Part shown: one piece after another, positions 1-9,992 of the stretch | Numbering within the stretch: the stretch's first letter is position 1 | How the letters are laid out: the number at the start of each line of letters is the position of its first letter | Origin: Bacillus sp. FJAT-14578 | GTDB lineage: Bacteria; Bacillota; Bacilli; Bacillales; Bacillaceae_H | Length of the DNA stretch: 64,000 nucleotides | Reading direction: 5' to 3' | NCBI RefSeq assembly: GCF_000504165.1 | Contig: NZ_AYSE01000005.1 | Span: 372,001 to 436,000, forward strand | Translations under genes and position numbers: made by a program | The notes under the pieces: generated by a model | Told to the model about the DNA's origin: nothing | What the model saw: only the letters and a program-made list of their open reading frames with translations | Databases searched by the model: none

Positions 1-92
1 TGGTTAAAGTTATCTCTTGGTACGACAACGAGAGCGGATACTCTCACCGTGTAGTAGACCTAGTAGATTACATCGCTTCTAAAGGACTTTAA
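1..92 (+). CDS. gapA: Glyceraldehyde-3-phosphate dehydrogenase, C-terminal end (partial)
   Basis: The window opens inside a reading frame whose last 29 residues (VKVISWYDNESGYSHRVV followed by DLVDYIASKGL) are the conserved C-terminus of glycolytic NAD-dependent GAPDH. The WYDNE-GYS-R segment is part of the catalytic domain. Only the tail is present, so the start and the active-site cysteine lie upstream of the window. The position ahead of pgk-tpiA-gpmI-eno identifies it as the glycolytic gapA rather than the gluconeogenic gapB, which is not in this operon in Bacillus. Confidence 0.93.
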   Translation, partial: VKVISWYDNESGYSHRVVDLVDYIASKGL

Positions 93-145
93 GAAAAATA
101 CATCTCTATTGGATATACTCACCAATAAAGACATGATAAAATGAC

Positions 146-181
146 CAAGGGGGAAAGGGGATTTAGCCCTCTTTCCCTTCA
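146..181 (+). terminator. Hairpin between gapA and pgk
   Basis: An imperfect inverted repeat pairs GGGGGAAAGG-type sequence with CCTCTTTCCC around a short loop. The run of T after it is interrupted, so it may be a weak terminator or a processing/stability hairpin that sets gapA mRNA above the rest of the operon. Seen in sequence; the role is inferred. Confidence 0.45.
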
Positions 182-261
182 TTTCTTCATACTTCTTTAA
201 ATAGGAGCACCAACCTTTATTTACGGAAGTCTGAGTTCTCAAAAAAGGAGGCCTTTTTAAG

Positions 262-1446
262 ATGAACAAAAAGACATTAAAAGACATCGAAGTAAAAGGT
301 AAGAAAGTTTTTTGTCGCGTAGATTTTAACGTTCCGATGAAAGACGGCCAAGTAACAGACGAAACGCGTATTCGTGCTGCACTTCCAACGATTCAATACT
401 TAGTGGAACAAGGGGCGAAAGTTATTTTAGCGAGCCATCTTGGTCGTCCGAAAGGTCAAGCGGTGGAGGAACTACGTCTAACTGCCGTTGCGAAGCGTTT
501 AGAAGAATTGCTTGGCAAAAAGGTAGTTAAAACAGATGAAGCTTATGGTGATACGGTTAAAGCGGAAATCGAAAAGATGACAGAAGGCGATGTATTAGTT
601 CTGGAAAACGTGCGCTTTTATCCTGGTGAAGAGAAAAATGATCCAGAGTTAGCGAAAGCATTTGCAGAATTAGCGGATGTTTATGTAAATGACGCATTCG
701 GTGCTGCTCACCGTGCTCATGCATCAACTGAAGGTATCGCGCATCACTTGCCGGCTGTAGCAGGTTTCTTAATGGAGAAAGAGTTGGATGTTCTTGGAAA
801 AGCTTTATCTAATCCTGACCGTCCATTCACTGCTATTATCGGTGGAGCAAAAGTAAAAGATAAGATTGGCGTTATTGAGAACTTACTTGATAAAGTCGAC
901 AACCTTATCATCGGCGGCGGTCTAGCTTACACATTCATCAAAGCACAGGGTCATGATGTAGGTAAATCACTTTTAGAAGAAGATAAAATTGATTTAGCGA
1001 AATCATTCATGGAAAAAGCGAAAGAAAAAGGCGTGAACTTCTATGTACCTGTTGATGTTGTCGTAGCGGATGACTTCTCAAATGATGCTAACACAAAAGT
1101 AGTACCAGTTGACTCCATCCCTAGCGATTGGGAAGGTTTGGATGCTGGTCCAAAATCTCGCGAGATTTATGCGGATGTGATTAAAAACTCCAAGCTTGTG
1201 ATCTGGAATGGGCCAATGGGTGTATTCGAATTGGATGCGTTCGCAAACGGAACAAAAGCGGTGGGAGAAGCGTTAGCCGAAGCAACTGGTACATATACAG
1301 TAATCGGTGGTGGTGACTCTGCGGCAGCTGTTGAGAAATTTGGTCTTGCTGACAAAATGGATCACATCTCAACAGGCGGCGGTGCGTCATTAGAGTTCAT
1401 GGAAGGAAAAGAACTTCCAGGCGTAGTAGCGTTAAACGATAAGTAA
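262..1446 (+). CDS. pgk: Phosphoglycerate kinase
   Basis: Transfers a phosphate from 1,3-bisphosphoglycerate to ADP in glycolysis (cytosol). At 394 residues it has the usual bacterial length. The substrate-binding RVDFNVPM is at residues 19-26 and SHLGRPKG at 58-65; the nucleotide-binding [13 protein letters not shown] is at 349-361 and GGGASLEF at 372-379. The ATG is preceded by AAAGGAGGCC. It is the second gene of the gapA-pgk-tpiA-gpmI-eno operon. No defect is seen. Confidence 0.98.
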   Translation: MNKKTLKDIEVKGKKVFCRVDFNVPMKDGQVTDETRIRAALPTIQYLVEQGAKVILASHLGRPKGQAVEELRLTAVAKRLEELLGKKVVKTDEAYGDTVKAEIEKMTEGDVLVLENVRFYPGEEKNDPELAKAFAELADVYVNDAFGAAHRAHASTEGIAHHLPAVAGFLMEKELDVLGKALSNPDRPFTAIIGGAKVKDKIGVIENLLDKVDNLIIGGGLAYTFIKAQGHDVGKSLLEEDKIDLAKSFMEKAKEKGVNFYVPVDVVVADDFSNDANTKVVPVDSIPSDWEGLDAGPKSREIYADVIKNSKLVIWNGPMGVFELDAFANGTKAVGEALAEATGTYTVIGGGDSAAAVEKFGLADKMDHISTGGGASLEFMEGKELPGVVALNDK

Positions 1447-2379
<933 letters not shown>

Positions 2380-2380
<1 letters not shown>

Positions 2381-3912
2381 TGAGCAAAAAACCAGTTGCA
2401 TTAATTATCTTAGACGGTTTTGCATGCCGCCAAGAAACAAAAGGCAACGCTGTTGCACAATCCAAAAAGCCAAACTTTGACCGTTTTTGGAATGAGTATC
2501 CCCATGCACAGTTAATAGCTTCCGGTGAAGCGGTTGGACTGCCTGAAGGCCAAATGGGAAATTCTGAAGTTGGTCACTTGAACATTGGGGCAGGACGCAT
2601 CGTTTATCAAAGCTTGACTCGTGTGAATGTAGCCATCCGCGAAGGAGAGTTTGAACAAAACGAGACATTCTTAGGCGCGATGAACCATGTAAAACAGAAC
2701 GGTACAAATCTTCATGTTTTCGGTTTGCTTTCTGATGGTGGTGTACACAGCCATATTGAACACCTATATGCTCTTCTTCGTCTTGCAGGACAAGAAGGTG
2801 TGAAGAATGTTTACATTCATGGTTTCTTAGATGGCCGTGACGTTGGTCCGCAGACAGCGAAACAATACATCGATGCATTAAATGAAAAAATCGAAGAGTA
2901 TGGCATTGGGGAGATCGCGACTCTATCAGGCCGTTATTACTCGATGGACCGTGACAAGCGTTGGGAGCGTGTAGAAAAATCTTACCGCGCGATGGTGTAC
3001 GGTGAAGGTCCAACTTATCATAATGCTTATGAATGCGTTGATGATTCTTATAATAATGGTATCTACGATGAATTCGTTTTGCCATCTGTTATGACGAAAG
3101 AGAATGGAGAGCCGGTAGCGACGATCCAAGATAATGATGCGGTCATTTTCTATAATTTCCGTCCAGACCGTGCCATCCAAATCTCCAATACGTTTACAAA
3201 TGATGATTTCCGTTCCTTTGATCGCGGACCGAAACATCCGAAAGATTTACACTTTGTATGTTTAACCCACTTTAGTGAAACAGTAGACGGGTACGTAGCA
3301 TTCAAACCAACGAATTTGGACAACACGCTTGGTGAAGTTCTTTCCCAAAACGGTTTGACACAGCTTCGTATTGCGGAAACGGAAAAATATCCTCATGTAA
3401 CCTTCTTTATGAGCGGGGGACGTGAAGCGGAATTCCCGGGTGAAACTCGTATTTTAATCGATTCGCCAAAAGTAGCTACGTATGATTTAAAACCGGAAAT
3501 GTCTGCCTATGAAGTAACGGACGCGTTACTGGGTGAAATTGAAGCGGACAAGCATGATGCGATTATTTTAAATTTCGCCAATCCGGATATGGTTGGCCAC
3601 TCAGGAATGCTTGAGCCAACGATTAAAGCAATTGAAACGGTAGATGAGTGCCTTGGTAAAGTCGTCGATGCGATTTTAGCAAAAGGCGGTACAGCTATCA
3701 TCACTGCAGACCATGGTAACGCGGATGAAGTTGTAACCATTGAAGGCAATCCGATGACAGCCCACACGACAAATCCAGTGCCGGTTATTGTTACGAAACA
3801 AGGCGTTGAATTGCGTGAAGACGGCATTTTAGGTGATTTAGCACCAACAGTGCTGAATCTGTTAAATGTGCAGCAACCTAAAGAAATGACAGGTCAAACA
3901 TTAATTAAATAA
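2380..3912 (+). CDS. gpmI: 2,3-bisphosphoglycerate-independent phosphoglycerate mutase
   Basis: Converts 3-phosphoglycerate to 2-phosphoglycerate through a phosphoserine intermediate and needs Mn2+. The 510 residues match the family length. Metal-binding LDG is near residues 11-13, the active-site Ser62 lies in [23 protein letters not shown] is near 150, and the C-terminal metal motif TADHGNADE is present. Mn dependence makes the Bacillus family pH-sensitive and links it to spore dormancy. The start overlaps the tpiA stop by one base. Confidence 0.98.
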
Positions 3913-3928
3913 AAAATATAAAGTGTAT

Positions 3929-5449
<1,521 letters not shown>

Positions 5450-5560
5450 TAATTTTTAAGTAGAAAAGCGACTGAATTGTGCCGTACAAGGCCCTTTTAA
5501 AGGGACTGGATTTTGCAATACAATAGCATGAATTGAGTCATACAAATTTATGACTTTTAA

Positions 5561-5606
5561 CCTCCTATTTATACGTGATCATACACAAATAAATAGGAGG
5601 TTTTTT
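5561..5606 (+). terminator. Hairpin with T-run after eno
   Basis: CCTCCTATTTAT pairs with ATAAATAGGAGG across a 16-nt loop and is followed by TTTTTT, a good intrinsic terminator for the glycolytic operon. The 3' arm contains AGGAGG eight bases before an ATG at 5609, so the same structure could also hide a ribosome binding site. Confidence 0.8.
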
Positions 5607-5608
5607 AT

Positions 5609-5698
5609 ATGCTTATAACGGATTTGTTAAAGAATTTGCTTTTAATCTGCAGTATTATAATCAGAAGTGTACAACAGAAGGAGATTAACTCTAAATAA
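5609..5698 (+). CDS. Possible 29-residue hydrophobic peptide
   Basis: An ATG eight bases after AGGAGG opens a 29-codon frame with a hydrophobic core (LLKNLLLICSIIIR, about residues 6-19) and a charged end (QQKEINSK), which looks like a single membrane segment. The ribosome binding site is the 3' arm of the eno terminator hairpin. I do not recognise the peptide, and a 29-codon frame can arise by chance; expression would need read-through from eno or an internal promoter. Confidence 0.25.
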   Translation: MLITDLLKNLLLICSIIIRSVQQKEINSK

Positions 5699-5843
5699 AT
5701 CTATTTTATATTAATCATTTTTGAATTTTTTTCTATTTATACAATTAAATTATCATAAATCATCCTTGTTTTAAAAAATATGTCAGGTCTAGGGGGTTAT
5801 TTCTTGAATTTACTACAAAATAAATAAACGTATGAAGAATTTC

Positions 5844-6224
5844 TTATGATTTCAATGACTCCAGGGTATCCAGAAGTGATTGACGGTATATTTTCTGCTC
5901 TTCCATAATTGACTCTAAAAGGGGTAGCAATCTATTTGTTATTTCTTCTTTTTCATTATTTTTATCATTTATAAGCATAAGAATTATTGTATACATAAAT
6001 GTTAGCATTGAATAATTATCTACGTATGTTATATTGAGTGCTTGACCGCCAGCGCCACCAGCGCCACCAGCACCTCCAGCGCCTCCTGTTCCTCCAGCGC
6101 CACCGTATGCAGTTGATCTTGCATCTGCACTTGAAACTTCCATAATATCTTCATTCAACACATTGGCTATCTCTTCTTGATTATTCGAATCCAGATTATC
6201 TCCATTATTCATCTCTACTTCCAT
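5844..6224 (-). CDS. Glycine-rich small protein, third gene of a three-gene cassette
   Basis: 126 residues, not recognised. Residues 1-40 are acidic and Asn-rich; residues about 41-60 are a GGAGGTGGAGGAGG tract; then comes ITYVDNYSMLTFMYTIILML (a hydrophobic stretch) and a charged, probably helical C-terminus rich in Glu, Leu and Lys. AGGAG lies nine bases before the ATG. It follows the 313-residue glycine-rich gene on the same strand, with a strong hairpin between them. The plan (acidic head, Gly tract, unique tail) is shared with its neighbours, suggesting subunits of one structure, perhaps a surface or spore filament; that is inference. Confidence 0.7.
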   Translation of the reverse strand: MEVEMNNGDNLDSNNQEEIANVLNEDIMEVSSADARSTAYGGAGGTGGAGGAGGAGGAGGQALNITYVDNYSMLTFMYTIILMLINDKNNEKEEITNRLLPLLESIMEEQKIYRQSLLDTLESLKS

Positions 6225-6247
6225 TTGTCACAGCTCCTCTTATAAAT

Positions 6248-6299
6248 GGCATTACCATCATGGTACTGGCGAAAATCTCGCTGCCACGATGGTAATACC
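6248..6299 (-). other. Long hairpin between two glycine-rich genes
   Basis: GGCATTACCATCATGG at 6248-6263 pairs with CCACGATGGTAATACC at 6284-6299 (16 bp, two mismatches that are wobbles in one strand), with GGCGA / CTCGC able to extend the stem inward. No T-run follows on either strand, so it is more likely an mRNA stability or processing element than a terminator. Confidence 0.65.
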
Positions 6300-6312
6300 G
6301 ATCTTTACTTGA

Positions 6313-7254
6313 TTAATCTTTTATATTCTGAATCTCTGCCTCACCATCACCGCCGGTCGCATTACCGCCATCGCCGCCGTCTCCGCCAGTGGCTCCACCG
6401 CCGGTGTTATCGCCTTGTGAGATATCTCCGCTCTCAGCACCAGCACCTCCAGCGCCTCCTGTTCCAGCTCCACCAGTGACATCACCTTGTGTTGCATCAC
6501 CTGCATCACCAACATCACCAGCATTTCCGGTTGTAGCGGAACCACCAGTAACGTCTCCTTGTGTAGCGGAACCACCGTCACCGCCATCACCGCCATTTCC
6601 GGTTGTAGCATCACCGCCAGTGTTATCGCCTTGTGATGCATCACCGCCATTACCACCAGCACCGCCAGCACCGCCAGCACCACCAGCACCACCAGCACCG
6701 CCAGCACCGCCAGCACCTGCGGTAGAAGTAGCTGTTGCAGTCGCAGTTCCAGTCAAGGATGGATTAACTGCATTAGCATCTGCCTGTGACGTACCCCCGG
6801 CTCCACCAGCAGCACCTTGACCACCAGCACCACCAGTACCACCAGTACCACCAGCACCACCAGCTCCAGAAGTTACCTCTGCAGCAGTTGCACTACCGCC
6901 TGCAGCTCCACCACTTTGAGCACCACCGCTGCCGTCACCGCCGTTTACAGGTTCTGGATCTGCTTGCCCTCCAACAGCTCCACCACTCTCACCGCCAGTT
7001 CCACCGGCACCACCCGTTACTGCTTCGGGGTCTGCTTGCCCTCCATTTCCCTCCGCACCAGGAGCACCTTCGCCACCATCACCACTAGTTAATGGCTGTG
7101 GAATTGCATCACCTGCATTGGCTACGGCACCAGGAGCACCATCACCACCTGTACTGTTACCACCATCACCACTGTCTTCAATTTCCTGATCTATTTCTAT
7201 TTCCGCTGGTTTTTTATGACCACATTCTGATTTGTTTCCATCAAATCTATTCAT
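6313..7254 (-). CDS. Large glycine-rich repeat protein, second gene of the cassette
   Basis: 313 residues, roughly half Gly, with Ala, Asp, Thr and Asn. Residues 1-28 are charged (HKKPAEIEIDQEIEDSGD); 30-160 are GGxGG-type tracts with two GGQADPE blocks 24 residues apart (71 and 95); 161-180 is an Ala/Thr stretch (TGTATATATSTAG); 181-203 is an (AGG)n tract; 207-302 are four 24-residue repeats starting S/T-Q-G-D-N/V-T-G-G. GGAG lies eight to nine bases before the ATG. There is no signal peptide or cell-wall anchor. The composition recalls polyglycine-II or collagen-like fibres and PGRS proteins. Function unknown. The open frames on the opposite strand are low-complexity shadows. Confidence 0.75.
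   Translation of the reverse strand: MNRFDGNKSECGHKKPAEIEIDQEIEDSGDGGNSTGGDGAPGAVANAGDAIPQPLTSGDGGEGAPGAEGNGGQADPEAVTGGAGGTGGESGGAVGGQADPEPVNGGDGSGGAQSGGAAGGSATAAEVTSGAGGAGGTGGTGGAGGQGAAGGAGGTSQADANAVNPSLTGTATATATSTAGAGGAGGAGGAGGAGGAGGAGGNGGDASQGDNTGGDATTGNGGDGGDGGSATQGDVTGGSATTGNAGDVGDAGDATQGDVTGGAGTGGAGGAGAESGDISQGDNTGGGATGGDGGDGGNATGGDGEAEIQNIKD
6349..6636 (-). repeat. Four tandem 72-bp coding repeats
   Basis: Codons for residues 207-302 of the 313-residue protein form four consecutive 24-codon units, each beginning with a Ser/Thr-Gln-Gly-Asp motif. At 6650-6720 there is also a run of 9-bp GCACCACCA/GCACCGCCA units coding for (AGG)n. Both are prone to slippage, so copy number probably varies between strains. 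Confidence 0.8.
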
Positions 7255-7320
7255 TTATATCACTCCATTTTATAGATTAAATGTCTAAGAGATAAAGTCC
7301 TTGAGAAGTAAAATTCCAAT

Positions 7321-7863
7321 TTATCTATTACGTTTATTTCTTAGATTTCTAAGCGTATTATTAAGCTTTGATAAATCTATGTTAACTGAAATACCAGGCA
7401 TATCAATATTAATGAGACCCTCACTTGGAAGTGCTAAATTACTTCCAGTTCCATTGATACCGTTCAAACCATTTTCGCCATTTTCACCAGTTCTGCCATC
7501 GCCACCTGGAAAACCTTTATTACCATCTTCACCAGGTGTACCGTCTTCACTTATAATTTCTTGACCAACAGCATCTTCACCCTTTGCAAATTCAACTGAA
7601 GTATTATCACCTAATTGCACTTCCATTTCATAATTTGCATTTTCTTCATCTTTTTGTACTGTTTTTACTTCAAGTATAATATTCTCTTCTTGCTCTTCTG
7701 AGTCTTCGGGTGCTCTATTCTGATTTTCTTGCACTGATGTTTCTTCAGCTGATATATTTCCAGTTATTTCTGTTTCTATGTCTTCACCATCTTGACTATC
7801 AACTGAATGTACACCAGTTTTTTCAATTTCTTTGGATTCTTCTGTCACCTTTTTCACCGCCAT
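7321..7863 (-). CDS. Acidic protein with a collagen-like segment, first gene of the cassette
   Basis: 180 residues from the ATG at 7863 (an in-frame TTG at 7875 would add four). Residues 1-100 are strongly acidic and probably disordered (Glu, Asp, Gln, Ser). About residues 105-140 are collagen-like G-x-y triplets (GTPGEDGNKGFPGGDGRTGE). The tail has a short hydrophobic piece (INIDMPGISVNIDLSKLNN) and ends in Arg/Lys/Asn. No clear ribosome binding site is seen before either start, which is odd for this genome. It precedes the other two Gly-rich genes on the same strand. Collagen-like proteins in Bacillus are often exosporium proteins (the BclA type), but no exosporium leader motif is visible here. 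Confidence 0.65.
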   Translation of the reverse strand: MAVKKVTEESKEIEKTGVHSVDSQDGEDIETEITGNISAEETSVQENQNRAPEDSEEQEENIILEVKTVQKDEENANYEMEVQLGDNTSVEFAKGEDAVGQEIISEDGTPGEDGNKGFPGGDGRTGENGENGLNGINGTGSNLALPSEGLINIDMPGISVNIDLSKLNNTLRNLRNKRNR

Positions 7864-8315
7864 CTTTTTTTTCAACTACCGTTATGTGGAGAGTTTGGAT
7901 AGAGTTTTTTAACTTTACGTATTATATTTATAAATACAAGTAAAAAACCTTGTTGCTAAACTTAGGATTAATGGTATGTTGGTGGATATGCTATTATTAG
8001 ATGAAAGACATTTCACAAATGTAAGGGCAAATATCATAGGCTGTTGTTTTATTTTATTTTTTTGCTTATAAGGATTTTTTTTTCTGCGTCGATAAATCCG
8101 ACTTTACAGTACAAAATTAAAAATAAAAAAAGCGCTAATCCCTTAATTATAGGTTTAACGCCTTTCTTAATTGATGATCCCCACTCTGGCAAGGTGGCGC
8201 TACTTCTTGAATTCTTTTAAAGTTGCAGTGAGAATCGGGCTTGGTCTATTGTACCGCTTGCCGTTTTATGATAAATTAAAATTAATGTAGTGTGCGTAGT
8301 GGGAGGTGCAGATAC
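7864..8315. other. Intergenic region between the glycine-rich cassette and secG
   Basis: No gene with a ribosome binding site is visible. On the minus strand ATTATA at 7921-7926 reads as a TATAAT -10 box about 58 bases before the first Gly-rich start, but its -35 is poor. A hairpin with a minus-strand T-run is at 8122-8163. Most of the rest is AT-rich. Confidence 0.45.
8122..8163 (-). terminator. Orphan minus-strand hairpin with T-run
   Basis: On the minus strand GCGTTAAACC pairs imperfectly (8 of 10) with GGATTAGCGC and is followed by TTTTTTTATTTTTAATTTT. No minus-strand gene lies upstream of it, so it may be a relic of a lost gene. Confidence 0.4.
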
Positions 8316-8549
8316 ATGCATGCATTTTTAGTCACTTTATTAGTAATCGTCTGTATCGGACTGATTGTTGTGGTATTGTTGCAGTCAGGTAAAAGCGCGG
8401 GTCTTTCCGGCGCCATTTCTGGTGGAGCGGAGCAATTGTTCGGAAAGCAGAAGGCAAGAGGAATCGATGCAGTGCTACACCGAATGACCGTTGTTTTATC
8501 GATTTTATTCTTTATATTAACCATTGCAGTTACTTATTTTCAATTATAA
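8316..8549 (+). CDS. secG: Protein translocase subunit SecG
   Basis: 77-residue membrane protein of the SecYEG channel. It has two membrane segments (about residues 3-22 and 54-74) joined by the conserved loop [29 protein letters not shown]. The ATG at 8316 follows GGGAGGTG; the longer GTG-started frame from 8292 reads through that ribosome binding site and is not used. It starts the secG-est-rnr-smpB-ssrA block, an order conserved in Bacillus. Confidence 0.96.
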   Translation: MHAFLVTLLVIVCIGLIVVVLLQSGKSAGLSGAISGGAEQLFGKQKARGIDAVLHRMTVVLSILFFILTIAVTYFQL

Positions 8550-8550
8550 G

Positions 8551-8579
8551 GGCGAGCTGGCGAAGCTGGCCTTTTTTTG
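8551..8579 (+). terminator. Terminator after secG
   Basis: GGCGAGCT and AGCTGGCC flank a short loop and are followed by TTTTTTT. The stem is short with one mismatch, so termination may be partial and allow read-through into est. Confidence 0.6.
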
Positions 8580-9040
8580 TGCCGTCAAAATGAAGGGGGT
8601 ACCCAGCCTTTTCTTTACTGTCCAGTTCCGTAAGCTATGATCGATGATAATTTTACTTCTTGCTGCGGTACCAAAAGGCGGTTCTTTCTTAGAAGCTCCA
8701 AATTCCTGTGAACATAAGCGATTTTGCTGCACTTTTCTTAACAAGCTGAATGATTCAGCTCCAAAACATGGAATGCTATAATAAAGTGAACCTTTCATTG
8801 ATAGAGGTCACGCTGCCCATCAGAGCGGGATGAATAAAGAGAAATTGGACACTATTCAAACGTTCGTTTCCTTTTTCCTAAAAGAAAAATAATAAGCAGC
8901 AGGCAGCGTGAAAAGGTTAAAATCTATACATACTCAATTGTTTAAACAAATGTTTATTTAAATCTTGGCTATGCAAGGTGTATCAAGGGATAGAGTAGTT
9001 TTAATCAAACGTTTGTTTAGCATCATTAATATAAGAGGAT
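8580..9040 (+). other. Intergenic region between secG and est, no gene
   Basis: About 460 bp without a credible gene. It contains the small palindrome AGCTGAATGATTCAGCT (8744-8760) and TTGTTTAAACAA (8938-8949), followed by AAACGTTTGTTT near 9008. These TTGTTTAAACAA-type palindromes could be operators or promoters for est. No T-run terminator is seen. Confidence 0.45.
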
Positions 9041-9182
9041 GTTCAAAAAGTCCGGGAAAAATGACCGTCGAATTTCGGCGTCAGCTTGTCTCTCCGCTAC
9101 TCACGTATTAACAACATACGCTCCGTTGCTCGAGACGACGCTTCCTTGAACTTCTCGGTTCTTTTTGTCCTCCTTTTTGAAC
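9041..9182 (-). repeat. Dispersed 142-bp repeat family, copy 2 (inverted)
   Basis: Same element as at 3929, 29957 and 55273, but in the opposite orientation: it begins GTTCAAAAAGTCCGGG and ends CCTCCTTTTTGAAC. It stops 16 bases before the est ribosome binding site (AAAAGGAG). Terminal inverted repeats GTTCAAAAAG are intact. Confidence 0.85.
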
Positions 9183-9212
9183 ACATAATATAAAGAAAAG
9201 GAGTTAAAACAT

Positions 9213-9953
9213 ATGAAAATCGTACAACCAAAACCGTTTACTTTTGAAGGAGGAGAACGCGCCGTTTTATTGCTGCATGGGTTTACCGGAAATTCAGCAG
9301 ATGTAAGAATGCTCGGGCGTTTCTTAGAAACGAAGGGGTATACATGTCATGCGCCGATTTATAAAGGACATGGAGTTCCTCCTGAGGAGCTTGTTCATAC
9401 AGGTCCGGAAGACTGGTGGCAGGATGTCATGAATGCGTATCAATTTTTGCGCGACCGCGGACATGAAAACATCGCAGTTGCAGGTTTATCGCTTGGAGGC
9501 GTATTTTCATTGAAATTAGGTTACACTGTACCTATAAAGGGTATTGTACCTATGTGTGCACCAATGTACATCAAAAGCGAAGAAGTCATGTATCAAGGAA
9601 TATTAGAATATGCAAGAGAATATAAAAAGCGAGAAGGAAAAACAACCGAACAAATTGAAGAAGAAATGATTACATTCCAAGAAACACCGATGAAAACGTT
9701 AAAAGCTCTGCAAAATTTGATTTCAGACGTTCGCCATTCCATCGATATGATTTATGCGCCTACCTTTGTGGTACAGGCTCGTCATGACCACATGATTAAT
9801 ACAGATAGCGCCAACATTATTTACAATGAAGTAGAATCAACGAATAAACAAATTAAATGGTACGAAGAATCTGGGCATGTTATTACTCTTGATAAAGAGC
9901 GTGACCAGATTCATGAGGATGTTTATCAATTTTTAGAGACACTAGATTGGTGA
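9213..9953 (+). CDS. est: Carboxylesterase (Est30 type)
   Basis: 246-residue alpha/beta hydrolase that cleaves short-chain carboxyl esters; close in sequence to the Geobacillus Est30 enzyme. The oxyanion-hole LLLHGFTGN is at 18-26, the nucleophile is Ser93 in GLSLGG, and the acid and base are in the QARHDHMIN and GHVITL segments. AAAAGGAG precedes the ATG. In Bacillus this gene lies between secG and rnr, as here. The physiological substrate is not known. Confidence 0.93.
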   Translation: MKIVQPKPFTFEGGERAVLLLHGFTGNSADVRMLGRFLETKGYTCHAPIYKGHGVPPEELVHTGPEDWWQDVMNAYQFLRDRGHENIAVAGLSLGGVFSLKLGYTVPIKGIVPMCAPMYIKSEEVMYQGILEYAREYKKREGKTTEQIEEEMITFQETPMKTLKALQNLISDVRHSIDMIYAPTFVVQARHDHMINTDSANIIYNEVESTNKQIKWYEESGHVITLDKERDQIHEDVYQFLETLDW

Positions 9954-9992
9954 GATAGGTAAATTAAAAAGTCCACTATAAGGAGGGCTATT

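Noticed and set aside
2405-3085. 226-codon minus-strand open frame inside gpmI
   Set aside because: It is a shadow of the strongly conserved gpmI frame; composition is not protein-like.
6349-6636. Tandem 72-bp repeats as a possible CRISPR array
   Set aside because: The repeats are contiguous without unique spacers, are in frame, and encode a 24-residue unit; no cas gene is present.
6389-7092. Long plus-strand Pro-rich and His-rich open frames across the glycine-rich gene
   Set aside because: They are the reverse complement of GGN-rich codons (CCN and similar) and have no ribosome binding site. Low complexity alone keeps the frames open.
8544-8798. Minus-strand 84-codon open frame after secG
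   Set aside because: No ribosome binding site, overlaps the secG terminator, and no recognisable protein features.
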